A DNA stretch of 64,000 nucleotides from Candidatus Latescibacterota bacterium (GTDB lineage Bacteria; JAAXHH01): the NCBI GenBank assembly GCA_022823465.1, contig JAJEHX010000042.1, forward strand, positions 82,047 through 146,046. Direction: 5' to 3'. Under the pieces are notes generated by a model. That model did not search any database, was not told the DNA's origin, and saw only the letters and a list, made by a program, of their open reading frames with translations. A program made the translations under genes and the position numbers. Of the stretch, positions 34,350 through 44,189 are shown piece after piece. Within the stretch, counting starts at the first letter, position 1; each line of letters begins with the position of its first letter.

Positions 34350-36743
34350 TCACTCACTGCGCAACACCTCCGCCGGACTGGTATACGCGGTCCGAGTCAC
34401 GTGATATCCAATGGTGACCACGGTAATCGCCAGCGCGATGCCGCCCGACACGAAGAATATGCCCCATCCCACCTCGATCCGGTAGGCATAGTTCTCGAGC
34501 CAGCGGCTCATGATCAGCCACGCCGCGGGCCAGGCGAAGACGTTGGCGACGAGCGCAAGTACTACGAATTCGCCGGAAAGCAGGGCGAGCAGGCGTCGCA
34601 CGGAAGCGCCGAGCGCCTTGCGTATGCCGATCTCCCGCATGCGCCGCTCGACCGTGAACGAAACCAGCGCGAAGAGGCCCAGGCAGGTAAGGATCAACGC
34701 GACCAGGGCAAAGACGCCGAAAAAGTATCCGATGCGCAATTCATTTCGGTACAGGCGGTCGATGTCATCGTCGAGAAACGTGAAGGCGAAGGGGAAATCG
34801 GGGAAGAACTCCGACCAGGTCCTTTGGATGAATTCCAGCGTGCGCGTAACGTTCTCCGGTTGGATCCGGACCACCAGGTGCAGGCCGGTGCCGTGAAAGA
34901 GTACGAGCGGTTCGATTTCCAGGTGCATCGTCCGAAAATGAAAGTCCCGGACCACGCCGACCACCGTGTGCGTATAGCCACTGGCGAAACGGACCTGCCG
35001 GCCGATGGCCTCTTCGGGCCTTTCCCACCCCAGGACGCGGAGCGCCGCTTCGTTGATCACGATGTTTTCCCACTCCGCGTCGTTTCTGAACGCTCCGCGA
35101 TGCGTCCTGCCCGCCAACAATTCTATCCCCATCGTCTCCACGAAGTCCACGGCGGCCTGAAACCCCTGGACGTCATGCCGGACGTGGTCCGGGTCCTCGA
35201 AGCGCTGTATCGTACCCGTCGATGAACGGCCGACCGTTCCGAACAGACCGGGCAGGGTTATGGCCTGGCTCACGCCGTCCACTCCGGTGTGCTGCAAGAG
35301 GGCATCTTTCCATGGCTGGTAGTTGACGGCTACGTCTTCAACCGTGGGAATCACGATCACCTGGTCTTTTTCGAATCCCAGTTTCCTGTCCTGTATGAAG
35401 TTCAACTGGCTGAACAGGATGCCCGTGCCGATGATCAGCGCGATGGAAATGACGAACTGGGCGATGACCAGGACCTTCCTGGACCACGCGCCGCCCGGTT
35501 GGTGTGGCTGTCCTTCCTTGAGCCCCGGTATAGCCCGCATGGAAGAAAACACGATGGCCGGGTATCCGCCGGACAGGAGTCCGATGAGTACCGCGACGGC
35601 CGGCAGGGCGAGCCACCACAGGAGGTGCAAAGCATGGACCGAGGTTACCGGCTGGCCCAGCAGCGCGTCGAAGTACGGCGCAAGGAAATAGACTGCGACC
35701 AGGGCGATCAAGAGGGCCGCGACGGTCACCAGGACCGACTCGCCCAAGTACTGCCGTATCAATTGTCCCCGGGACGCCCCCAGTACCTTGCGCATGCCGA
35801 TCTCGCGCGCCCGGTGCACGAACTGTGCGGTGGACAGGTTTACATAATTTACCGAAGCGATGACCAGGATGAACAGCCCAATGGCGGACAGAATGTACAC
35901 GTAGGAAATATCGGTGTTGGCGCCGGCCTCGTTTTCAAGATGGGAATACAGGTGGATGTCGGTGACGGGTTGCAGCGTAAGTTCGAAACGGCCGAGGTCT
36001 TCCAGGAAATCCGCGTCGATGTGTTTCTCCACGAAACCAGGCAGTTTACCCTGCGTCTCCGATGGGGGATGGCCTTCCGGCAACACGACATAAGTGTAGA
36101 AAAGGGTGTTGTACCAGATTTGCGCGTTTCCGCTCCACCTGAATTTGTCGTATCCACTGGCCAGGGAGATCAGGAAGTCGGCATGGAAATGGGAGTTTTT
36201 CGGGATGTTTTCCATGACGCCGGTTACGGTCAGCAGCATGTAGCCGTTATCGGCAATAATGGTCTTGCCCATGGGATCTTCGTCACCGAAATACTTCCGG
36301 GCCGTATCTTCGCTGATGACCACCGTGTACGGCGCTTCGAGGGCGTGATCCGGGTCGCCTTTGACGAGGGGAAAGGTAAATACGTCGAACAGTTCTTTGT
36401 TGACCCAGTAAACGTTCTTTTCATAGTAAATCCGGTCTTCGTGTTTCATGATCCAGGTGCCGAGCGTGGGCAGCAGCCGGGCGAATTGCCGGACTTCGGG
36501 GAAGTCGGCCTGCAGCACGGGACCCAATTCACGGGGCGACCGGGCGCTGTCGTTGAGCGTTACCCGGTAGATGCGGTCGGCCTTTTCGTGGTAGCGGTCG
36601 TAGCTCAGCTCATAGCGCACGTACAGGAAGATCAGGATCGTGCAGACCAGGCCCACGGCCAGTCCGAGGACGTTTATCGCGGTATATCCTCGTTGGCGGC
36701 CCATGTGACGCAGCGCGATGGCGATCTGGTTCCCGAGCATCAT
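34350..36743 (-). CDS. FtsX-like ABC transporter permease (MacB type)
   Basis: A full-length 797-aa member of the window's permease family. TM1 near residues 22-42, MacB_PCD-like periplasmic domain (about 45-285), first FtsX block (REIGMRKVLGASRGQLIRQYLGES), three TMs, a second periplasmic domain and the terminal FtsX block (REIGIRKALGASVRRLLALLSGE). The N-terminal LSYDRYHEKADRIYRV is shared by all paralogs here. ATG 36743 overlaps the Ndh stop (ATGA). There is no ATPase subunit in the operon. Confidence 0.93.
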   Translation of the reverse strand: MMLGNQIAIALRHMGRQRGYTAINVLGLAVGLVCTILIFLYVRYELSYDRYHEKADRIYRVTLNDSARSPRELGPVLQADFPEVRQFARLLPTLGTWIMKHEDRIYYEKNVYWVNKELFDVFTFPLVKGDPDHALEAPYTVVISEDTARKYFGDEDPMGKTIIADNGYMLLTVTGVMENIPKNSHFHADFLISLASGYDKFRWSGNAQIWYNTLFYTYVVLPEGHPPSETQGKLPGFVEKHIDADFLEDLGRFELTLQPVTDIHLYSHLENEAGANTDISYVYILSAIGLFILVIASVNYVNLSTAQFVHRAREIGMRKVLGASRGQLIRQYLGESVLVTVAALLIALVAVYFLAPYFDALLGQPVTSVHALHLLWWLALPAVAVLIGLLSGGYPAIVFSSMRAIPGLKEGQPHQPGGAWSRKVLVIAQFVISIALIIGTGILFSQLNFIQDRKLGFEKDQVIVIPTVEDVAVNYQPWKDALLQHTGVDGVSQAITLPGLFGTVGRSSTGTIQRFEDPDHVRHDVQGFQAAVDFVETMGIELLAGRTHRGAFRNDAEWENIVINEAALRVLGWERPEEAIGRQVRFASGYTHTVVGVVRDFHFRTMHLEIEPLVLFHGTGLHLVVRIQPENVTRTLEFIQRTWSEFFPDFPFAFTFLDDDIDRLYRNELRIGYFFGVFALVALILTCLGLFALVSFTVERRMREIGIRKALGASVRRLLALLSGEFVVLALVANVFAWPAAWLIMSRWLENYAYRIEVGWGIFFVSGGIALAITVVTIGYHVTRTAYTSPAEVLRSE

Positions 36744-38077
36744 TTCGCCTTTTCATTTCCGAAACGCCACTCGCGCTCGACGATCAGCCGGGCGCCGCGC
36801 CGGAACGTCACGTAGGACCAGGCCCAGTGCAGCACCACGAGCAACCGGTTCTTGAAGCCTACGAGGAAGTAAATGTGGACCACCAGCCACGCGACCCACG
36901 CGAACCAGCCGGAGAATCGCAGTCTGCCGATCTCCACGATGGCGCGGCTGCGACCGATGGTCGCCATCTGGCCCTTGTCGACGAAGCGAAAGGCTTCACG
37001 CGGCTTGCCCGCTAAGTCGCGGCGAATAGTCTCCGCCACGAAACGGCCCTGTTGCATCGCCACTGGCGCAGTGCCCGGAAGCGGCGCGCCGGTCTGGTGG
37101 GTAAAACAGGCCTGGTCCCCCGCGACGAACACGTTCGGATGGCCGGGGATACTGAGGTCTTCGTTGACGATCACGCGGCCGCCGCGGTCCGTCATCACGC
37201 GATCTCCCCGGTCCGATTCACGGTCATCTTGCCCGTGTGGCCCGTGCTGACCGTGCTGACCGAGCAATCCGTCGACTTCAACCCCTCGCACACCCGCTGC
37301 CCAGAGTACCGTAGAGGACCGGATGCGCTCGTGATCCGCATGAACCTCCTGCTCGTCGATACTGGTGGCCGGGGTGTTCGGCCGGACCTGCACGCCGAGT
37401 TTCTCCAGGTCCCGTGCCGCCCGCGCCGCCTGCTGCTCGGAGAACATCGAGAGAATGCGCGGTCCGGACTCGATCAGGATGACCTGCGTGAGCCTGGTGT
37501 CGATGTTGCGGAAATCCCGCGCGAGCGTGAAACGGCTCATTTCCCCGATGGCGCCCGCCAGCTCGACCCCGGTGGGCCCGCCGCCAATGACGACGAAGGT
37601 CAGGAGTTGCCGGCGCAGATCGGGATCCTCGGTTCGTTCCGCTTCTTCGAACGCACTCAGCAGGCGGCGCCGGATCTCGGTGGCCTGCGGAATCGTCTTC
37701 AGGCTCGGCGCGTGCTCCTCCCACTCTCTGTGTCCGAAATAGCTAGGAATCGAGCCGCAGCAAAGCAGCAAGTAATCATATTCGAGTCGGCCGAAATCGG
37801 CCGATACGGTCCGCGCCTGCAGATCGACCCGCTCCACCGATCCCTGCAGTACCGAGACGTTCTGGCAGCGGGCGAGCACGCTGCGAATGGGCGTGGCGAT
37901 GTCGGCGGGCGACAGGCCGGCCATGGCGACCTGGTAGAGCAGCGGTTGGAAGAGATGATAGTTCTGCCGGTCGACCAGGGTGACGCGGACACCAGCCCGG
38001 CCGCCGAGCTTCTTGGCCGCGTTCAGTCCGGCGAAGCCGCCGCCCACGATGACGACGTGTTTCGTGGCATCACTCAT
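36740..38077 (-). CDS. ndh: Type II NADH dehydrogenase (NDH-2)
   Basis: A 445-aa FAD-dependent NADH:quinone oxidoreductase. The FAD motif VIVGGGFAGLNAAKKLG at the N-terminus, second dinucleotide motif FVVIGGGPTGVELAGAIGEM, VFVAGDQACF and the C-terminal membrane-binding segment (GWFAWVAWLVVHIYFLVGFKNRLLVVLHW) are typical. It passes electrons from NADH to quinone without proton pumping. An internal low-complexity insert (GQHGQHGPHGQDDRESDRGD) interrupts the chain. The ATG overlaps the upstream permease stop by 8 bases, and its stop overlaps the next permease start: an odd, tightly coupled setting. Confidence 0.9.
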   Translation of the reverse strand: MSDATKHVVIVGGGFAGLNAAKKLGGRAGVRVTLVDRQNYHLFQPLLYQVAMAGLSPADIATPIRSVLARCQNVSVLQGSVERVDLQARTVSADFGRLEYDYLLLCCGSIPSYFGHREWEEHAPSLKTIPQATEIRRRLLSAFEEAERTEDPDLRRQLLTFVVIGGGPTGVELAGAIGEMSRFTLARDFRNIDTRLTQVILIESGPRILSMFSEQQAARAARDLEKLGVQVRPNTPATSIDEQEVHADHERIRSSTVLWAAGVRGVEVDGLLGQHGQHGPHGQDDRESDRGDRVMTDRGGRVIVNEDLSIPGHPNVFVAGDQACFTHQTGAPLPGTAPVAMQQGRFVAETIRRDLAGKPREAFRFVDKGQMATIGRSRAIVEIGRLRFSGWFAWVAWLVVHIYFLVGFKNRLLVVLHWAWSYVTFRRGARLIVEREWRFGNEKAK

Positions 38078-40454
38078 TACGCAGCACCTCGGCCGGATTG
38101 GCCAGCGCGGTCCGGGTCACGTGGTATCCAATGGTCAACACCGTAATCAGCAGGGCCAGGCCACCTGCAAGGAAGAAGACGCCTAAGCCGACCTCCGTGC
38201 GGTATGCGAAAGACGCGAGCCAGCGCTGCATGAACAGCCAGGCGGCCGGCCAGGCGAAGACATTGGCGAGGAGCACGAGACCGACGAACTCTCCGGAAAG
38301 CAACGCAAGCATACGATATACGGAAGCACCGAGCGATTTGCGAATGCCGATCTCCCTGGTTCGCAGTTCCGCCGTGAAGGAAACCAACGCGAACAGTCCA
38401 AGACAGGCAAGAAAAACAGCCACCATGGCGAATACGCCGATAACGTAGCCGATAGCGACTTCCGACCTGTACAGCCGGTCGATGTTTTCGTCGAGAAACG
38501 CATAGGCAAAGGGTAAATCGGGAAAGAATTGCGACCACTGATGCTCGATGATATCCAGCGTATGTCTCGTGTCGTCGGGATGGAGCCTGATTGCCAGATG
38601 TGGGCCGCCATTCAGAGACAGCACGAGCGGTTCGATCCTCAGATGCAACGTCCGAAAATGGAAATCCCCGATCACGCCGATAACCGTAGCGGTAGAGCTG
38701 TCGCCGAACCGGACCTGCCGGCCTATGGCCGCCTCCGGCGTATCCCAGCCCAGCACCCGCCGCGCCGTATCGTTGATCAAGACGTTCTCCCGCTCGGCAT
38801 CCCAGTTGAATGCACCGCTGTGCGTCCGGCCGGCAAGCAGTTCCATGCCGAGCGTTTCCACGAAATCCAGTGCCACGCTGAGGCCCTGCACGTCATGCCT
38901 GACGTTCTCAGGATCATCGACGCGCTGCATCGTACCTGTAGATACCTGGCCTATGTTGCCGGCAAGGCCCGGCAAGGACCTGGCATTGGTCACCCCGGCC
39001 ACGCCTGGATGCTGCAGCAGGGCTTCTTTCCAGGGCTGGAATTGATCCATAACCACGTTCAGCGTGGGTATTACAATCACCCGGTCTTTATTGAAGCCCA
39101 GTTTCTTGTTCTGAATGTAATCCGCCTGGTTGAACAGAATGCCCGTGCTGATGATCAGCGCGGTGGAAATCGCGAACTGAACGACAACCAGGATTTTTCT
39201 CGACACTGCGCCGGACGCATCGAGCCGGCGGCCTCCCTTCACGCCTTGAACCGGTTGCATGGAGGACAGCAGGAACGCCGGGTAGCTTCCGGACAACAAC
39301 CCGACGATCAGCGCAACCGCCGGCAGGACGAGCAACCAGAGGGCATGGCCGGGCTGGCCAAGGAAATCCGCGGTTACCGGCTTTCCCGCGAAGTCGTCGA
39401 AATACGGTGAGATCGCCCAGGCCGCCGCCAGGGCGATGATCATCGCCAGCACGGACAGCAGGACCGACTCTCCCAGGAACTGACGCATCAACTGGATGCG
39501 ATGCGCTCCCAGCACCTTGCGTAATCCCACTTCTCGAGCCCGGGCGGCAAACCGGGCGGTTGACAGGTTGATGAAATTGATGCAGGCGACGACCAGGATG
39601 AAGACGGCGATGGCCGAAAGGATGTAAATGTAGGTGATGTCGCTGTTCGCGCCCGGTTCATGCTCGAGATTGGAACGGAGATGGATGTCCGTTACCGGCT
39701 GCAGGAAGAGATCGAAACGGCCGCCGCGTTCCTCGAGCTGTTCCCCGATGTGCCGGTTCACGAAATCGGGGAGCTTGCTCTCGGTGGCAGCAGGCGACTG
39801 GCCTTCAGACAACAGGATGTAGGTGTAGAAATTGATCCACGACCAGTACCGCAGGTCTTCCTGGTAAGCCGAGGAAAGGGATATGATGAAATCGGCCTGC
39901 AAGTGGGTATTCGCCGGCGTGTTTTCCATGACGCCCGTGACTGTCAGCAACAGGAAACCGCTATCGGCGTTTATCGTCTCGCCCATCGGATCTTTTTCTC
40001 CGAAGTACTTTCGGGCCGTATCTTCGCTGATCACCACGGATAAGGGCGCCTCGAGCGCGGACCGGGCATCGCCCCGGATCAAAGGAAAGTCCAAAACGTC
40101 GAACAGGGCGTTGTCCGCCCAGTAGACCCGGTTCTCGTAATAGATGTGCTCTTCGTGTTTCATGACCCACGTGCCGGTCGTCGGCAGCAGGCGCACATAA
40201 CGCACAACCTCGGGGAAATCTTCCTGCAATGCGGGCGCCAGGGCCGGAGGCGTTCGGGCGTCGTTATTGACCGCGACCCGGTAGACCCGGTCCACCTTCT
40301 CATGATACCGGTCGTAGCTGAGCTCGAAATCGACGTAAAGGAAGATCAACATGGCGCAGGCCATGCCCACGGCCAGTCCGAGCACATTGATCGCCGTGTA
40401 ACTCTTCTGCCTCGTCATATGGCGGAGCGCTATGGTCAGGTAGCTTTTGAGCAT
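38070..40454 (-). CDS. FtsX-like ABC transporter permease (MacB type)
   Basis: A 794-aa paralog of the genes at 34350 and 41726 with the same order: TM1, LSYDRYHEKVDRVYRV, MacB_PCD domain, FtsX block (REVGLRKVLGAHRIQLMRQFLGES), second periplasmic domain and final FtsX block (REIGIRKSLGASVYRMLALLSGE). First gene of the permease-Ndh-permease-methyltransferase run. No ATPase gene is nearby. Substrate unknown. Confidence 0.93.
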   Translation of the reverse strand: MLKSYLTIALRHMTRQKSYTAINVLGLAVGMACAMLIFLYVDFELSYDRYHEKVDRVYRVAVNNDARTPPALAPALQEDFPEVVRYVRLLPTTGTWVMKHEEHIYYENRVYWADNALFDVLDFPLIRGDARSALEAPLSVVISEDTARKYFGEKDPMGETINADSGFLLLTVTGVMENTPANTHLQADFIISLSSAYQEDLRYWSWINFYTYILLSEGQSPAATESKLPDFVNRHIGEQLEERGGRFDLFLQPVTDIHLRSNLEHEPGANSDITYIYILSAIAVFILVVACINFINLSTARFAARAREVGLRKVLGAHRIQLMRQFLGESVLLSVLAMIIALAAAWAISPYFDDFAGKPVTADFLGQPGHALWLLVLPAVALIVGLLSGSYPAFLLSSMQPVQGVKGGRRLDASGAVSRKILVVVQFAISTALIISTGILFNQADYIQNKKLGFNKDRVIVIPTLNVVMDQFQPWKEALLQHPGVAGVTNARSLPGLAGNIGQVSTGTMQRVDDPENVRHDVQGLSVALDFVETLGMELLAGRTHSGAFNWDAERENVLINDTARRVLGWDTPEAAIGRQVRFGDSSTATVIGVIGDFHFRTLHLRIEPLVLSLNGGPHLAIRLHPDDTRHTLDIIEHQWSQFFPDLPFAYAFLDENIDRLYRSEVAIGYVIGVFAMVAVFLACLGLFALVSFTAELRTREIGIRKSLGASVYRMLALLSGEFVGLVLLANVFAWPAAWLFMQRWLASFAYRTEVGLGVFFLAGGLALLITVLTIGYHVTRTALANPAEVLRNE

Positions 40455-40649
40455 CCGGGCCCTCGCCGATCATGTTTCTACACGGATGATTGCCATTCGT
40501 ACCGGTATTGATACCAAACTCCAGATGCACAATGTATATTACGATTACTTTGGTGATAATCGAAATGAACGTCGATCGGGAAGTCGTGGTCGAGACGAAC
40601 AATGTGCCGAATCGCTGAATGGACCGAAAGGTAGAATGGAGTACCCGTA

Positions 40650-41657
40650 ATGTCAGAACCCGCAATCAAGACGACCGTGGTCGGCAGCTATCCCATCCCG
40701 GACTGGCTGGCGGCCTACCCCACCACGCCCAACCTGATCGACGCGGCCAAGGTGATCCTGAAGACCCAGGAACTGGCCGGGATCGACGTGCTCACCGACG
40801 GGGAATTGTCCCGCTTCGACGTCGGCCACCCGGAGACCAACGGGATGATCGAGTACTTCATCCGGCCCATGTCGGGGATCACGACAGAGGTTTCCCGTGA
40901 GGTCCTTGCCCAGTTCAGAAAGCGCGAGGGCATGGCCTTTCGGAGTACTCCGGGCGGCATCGTGACGAACTGGATCGAAGAAGGCTCGCTGAATCTGCCG
41001 GCCGCCTGGCAGACGATGCGGCCGCTTACGGACCGGCCGCTCAAGTTCACCGTCACCTCGCCTTACATGCTGGCCAAGACGCTGCTGGACGAGCACTACG
41101 GCGATCTGCAGAAGATGACGATGGACATCGCGGAGGTACTGCGCAGGCAGGTCGCCGATATCGACGCGCCGATCGTGCAGGTGGACGAGGCAAACCTGAC
41201 CGGCCACCCGGAAGACGCGGGATGGGCCCACGAGCCCGTCAACCACGTGTTGGGGGCCGTGCAGGGCGAGAAGGGGCTGCACCTCTGTTTCGGCAATTAC
41301 GGCGGCCAGAGCATCCAGTTCGGCCTGTGGAACGACCTGATGGTGTTCCTGAACAACCTCGACGTCGACCATCTCGTCCTGGAGTTCGCCCGGCGGGGGT
41401 ACGACGAACTACCGTTGTTCAAGGAGTTGCGCGACGACATCGCCCTGGGCGTGGGCGTGATCGACATCAAGGACAACGGGGTGGAGTCGCCGGACGAGGT
41501 CGCCCGGCGCATCGATCATGCCGTCGACGTGCTCGGACCGGAGCGCGTGCGCTGGGTACATCCCGACTGCGGGTTCTGGATGCTGCCTCGCAGCGTGGCG
41601 GACCGCAAGATGGCCAGCCTGGTGGCGGGCCGGGACCTCGCGCTGAGGCGGGAGTAG
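40650..41657 (+). CDS. MetE C-terminal-like methyltransferase
   Basis: A 335-aa stand-alone protein matching the C-terminal catalytic barrel of cobalamin-independent methionine synthase. The zinc ligands are recognisable: HLCFGN (His and Cys), Glu in LVLEFARRG, and Cys in HPDCGFWMLPRSVADRKM. The N-terminus TTVVGSYPIP is typical of this short family. Full MetE has an N-terminal duplicated barrel of about 350 residues that is absent here, so the methyl donor may differ (as in archaeal-type and MesD-like core enzymes). A GGAG site lies 8 bases before the ATG. The gene stands alone between minus-strand permeases. Confidence 0.85.
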   Translation: MSEPAIKTTVVGSYPIPDWLAAYPTTPNLIDAAKVILKTQELAGIDVLTDGELSRFDVGHPETNGMIEYFIRPMSGITTEVSREVLAQFRKREGMAFRSTPGGIVTNWIEEGSLNLPAAWQTMRPLTDRPLKFTVTSPYMLAKTLLDEHYGDLQKMTMDIAEVLRRQVADIDAPIVQVDEANLTGHPEDAGWAHEPVNHVLGAVQGEKGLHLCFGNYGGQSIQFGLWNDLMVFLNNLDVDHLVLEFARRGYDELPLFKELRDDIALGVGVIDIKDNGVESPDEVARRIDHAVDVLGPERVRWVHPDCGFWMLPRSVADRKMASLVAGRDLALRRE

Positions 41658-41680
41658 GCCTACTCGAGCCAGCCTGAACC

Positions 41681-41720
41681 TCACCTGCCGCACCAGGACC
41701 GCACCTGCCGCACCAGGACC
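41681..41720 (+). repeat. Two 20-bp tandem repeats
   Basis: 41681-41700 and 41701-41720 are identical except for the first base, followed by a partial third unit. They lie between the convergent MetE-like and permease genes. No terminator-like hairpin is obvious. Confidence 0.8.
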
Positions 41721-41725
41721 GCACC

Positions 41726-44113
41726 TCACTCGCCGCGCAGCACTTCGGCGGGATTGGACAGCGCGGTCCGGGTCACGTGGTATCCGATGGTAAGCAGCGT
41801 AATCAGCAGGGCCGCGGCGCCGGAAGCGAAGAAGATCCCCCACCCCAGCTCGATCCGGTAGGCGAAGGATTCGAGCCAGCGGCTCATGATAAGCCAGGAG
41901 GCCGGCCACGCGACGGCGTTGGCCAGGAGCACGAGACCGACGAATTCGGCAGACAGCATGGCGAGCATGCGGCGCGCGGAAGCGCCCAGCGCTTTGCGGA
42001 TGCCGATCTCCCGGACGCGGCGTTCGACCGTGTAGGAGACCAGCGCGAAGAGACCCAGGCAGGCGAGCAGGACTCCGACAGCGGCGAAAACCGCGAAAAC
42101 GTACCCGATGCGCTGTTCGGCCCGGTACAGCCGGTCGATGTCCTCGTCGATAAAGGAAAAGGCGAAGGGGAAATCCGGGAAGTGCCGCGCCCAGGCCTCC
42201 TCCATGAACTCCAGCGTGCGCATCGTATCGCCGGGCTGGATCCGGACCGCGATGAGCTGACCGCGGCCGTACATGATGGCAAGGGGCTCGATGGGCAGGT
42301 GGAGCGAGCGCAGGTGGAAGTCCCGGACCACGCCGATCACCGTCTGTGTCATGCCGATGCCGAACTCGACCTGGCTTCCCAGTGCTTCTTCCGGCGTTTC
42401 CCATCCCAGTAGCCTAAGCGCGGACTCGTTGATCAGGATTTTATCGGATTCGGCCTGACTATCCAGCGGACCGCTGAACGACCTTCCCGCGAGCAATTCC
42501 AGTCCCAGCGTCTCCACGTAACCCGCCGCGACGATGATCCCCTGCAGGTCATGCTTGACCTGGTCCGGATCGTCGACGCGCCACGCCGTTTCCGTGGTAA
42601 TACGGCCGATGTTGCCCGTCAGGCCGGGCAGGTAGATGCCCTGGCTCACGTCCGCCACCCCGCTGTACCGGAGCAATTCGTCCTTCCAGGGCTGGTAATT
42701 GTAAGCCACCGCTGCGATCGAGGGAATGGCGATCGCCTGCTTCCTGTCGAAACCCAGGTGCTTGTTCTGGATATAGGTGATCTGGCTGAACAGTACGCCC
42801 GTGCCGATGATCAGCGCGATGGAAATGGCGAACTGGACGACGACGAGCAGCTTCCTCGAAAACACCCTGTCCCTTTCGAACGGCCGACCTTCCTTGAGCC
42901 CGGGCACCGCGCCGAAGGCGGAGAGCCTGAGCGCCGGATAACCGCCGGCCGACAGGCCGATGAATACCGCCGCGGCAGGCAGGGCCACCCACCAGAGGGT
43001 TTGCCCCATGAATCCGGCCGAAACCGGCATGCCCGTCAGTTCGTCGAACCAGGGAGATACGAGCCAGACTATCAGCAGGGCGAATAAAAGGGCCGTGAAG
43101 GCCAGCAGGACGGACTCGCCCAGGTACTGCCGGACCAGGTGCAGCCGGGACGCGCCGAGGACTTTGCGCATGCCGATCTCCCGCAGCCGGTGGGCGAACT
43201 GGGCGGTGGACAGGTTCACGTAGTTGATGCAGACGATTACGAGGATGAAGAGGCCCATGGCGGACAGGATATAGACGTAGCTTACGTCGGTGTTGGTGCC
43301 GGGCTCGTTCTCAAGGTGGGAATAGAGGTGTATGCCGGTCACCGGCTGAAGGGAGAACTCGTAGCGGCCGCCGCGCACCCGGAGCTGCTCGCCCACGTGC
43401 CGGTCCACGAATTCGGGAAGCTTCGCCTCCAGGTCCTCCGGTGAATGCTCATCGCCCAGCACGATATAGGTGTAGTAGAAAAACGAGTCCCAGTTCTCCC
43501 GCGACCAGTGCCCGTATTCTTCAAACCCCGAAGCCAGCGAAATGAAGAAATCGGCCTGGAAATGGGTGTTCGCCGGCATGTTTTTCATGACGCCGGTGAC
43601 GGTCAGCAGCATGAAGCCGTTGTCGGCGACGATCGTCTTGCCCATCGGATCTTCGTCGCCGAAATACCTGCGGGCCGTATCTTCGCTGATGACCAGGGTG
43701 TACGGCGCGACGAGCGCGGTTTCCGGGTCCCCCTGGACCAGGGGCAGCGTGAAGAATTCGAACAGCGAACTCTCCGCCCAGTAAACTGCTCTTTCGTAGA
43801 AAACCCGGTCGTCGTACTTCATGATCCAGGTGCCGGTCGTGGGGTGCATGCGCAACTGGCTTTGAACTTCGGGGAAGTCGGCCAGCAGCGCGGGTCCCAC
43901 GCTGAGGGACGTTTTGGCGTTGTCGTTGAACACGACCCGGTAGATCCGGTCGGCCTGCGCGTGGTAGCGGTCGTAGCTCAGTTCATGGCCGATATAGAGA
44001 AAGATCAGGATGGCGCAGGCCATGCCGACCGCCAGGCCCAGGACGTTGATCGCCGTATAGCCCTTGTTGCGGCCCAGGTGCCGCAGTGCTATGGTTATGT
44101 CGGTGCTGAGCAT
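41726..44113 (-). CDS. FtsX-like ABC transporter permease (MacB type)
   Basis: A 795-aa paralog of the other permeases: TM1, LSYDRYHAQADRIYRV, MacB_PCD periplasmic domain, first FtsX block (REIGMRKVLGASRLHLVRQYLGES), second periplasmic domain and final FtsX block (REIGIRKALGASARRMLAMLSAE). Monocistronic here, with no ATPase. Similarity with the genes at 34350 and 38070 extends over the whole length, so these are recent-looking tandem duplicates separated by the MetE-like and Ndh genes. Confidence 0.93.
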   Translation of the reverse strand: MLSTDITIALRHLGRNKGYTAINVLGLAVGMACAILIFLYIGHELSYDRYHAQADRIYRVVFNDNAKTSLSVGPALLADFPEVQSQLRMHPTTGTWIMKYDDRVFYERAVYWAESSLFEFFTLPLVQGDPETALVAPYTLVISEDTARRYFGDEDPMGKTIVADNGFMLLTVTGVMKNMPANTHFQADFFISLASGFEEYGHWSRENWDSFFYYTYIVLGDEHSPEDLEAKLPEFVDRHVGEQLRVRGGRYEFSLQPVTGIHLYSHLENEPGTNTDVSYVYILSAMGLFILVIVCINYVNLSTAQFAHRLREIGMRKVLGASRLHLVRQYLGESVLLAFTALLFALLIVWLVSPWFDELTGMPVSAGFMGQTLWWVALPAAAVFIGLSAGGYPALRLSAFGAVPGLKEGRPFERDRVFSRKLLVVVQFAISIALIIGTGVLFSQITYIQNKHLGFDRKQAIAIPSIAAVAYNYQPWKDELLRYSGVADVSQGIYLPGLTGNIGRITTETAWRVDDPDQVKHDLQGIIVAAGYVETLGLELLAGRSFSGPLDSQAESDKILINESALRLLGWETPEEALGSQVEFGIGMTQTVIGVVRDFHLRSLHLPIEPLAIMYGRGQLIAVRIQPGDTMRTLEFMEEAWARHFPDFPFAFSFIDEDIDRLYRAEQRIGYVFAVFAAVGVLLACLGLFALVSYTVERRVREIGIRKALGASARRMLAMLSAEFVGLVLLANAVAWPASWLIMSRWLESFAYRIELGWGIFFASGAAALLITLLTIGYHVTRTALSNPAEVLRGE

Positions 44114-44189
44114 GTCTCGCTCCGCGGTTGGGGACGCGGCTGGCGACGGCGCGGTGAACGTACAGTTCGGCTGGCCGCTTATCTACGCC

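Noticed and set aside
35289-36815. Plus-strand frame of 508 codons opposite a permease
   Set aside because: Antisense shadow of a full-length FtsX-like permease with low-complexity charged composition.
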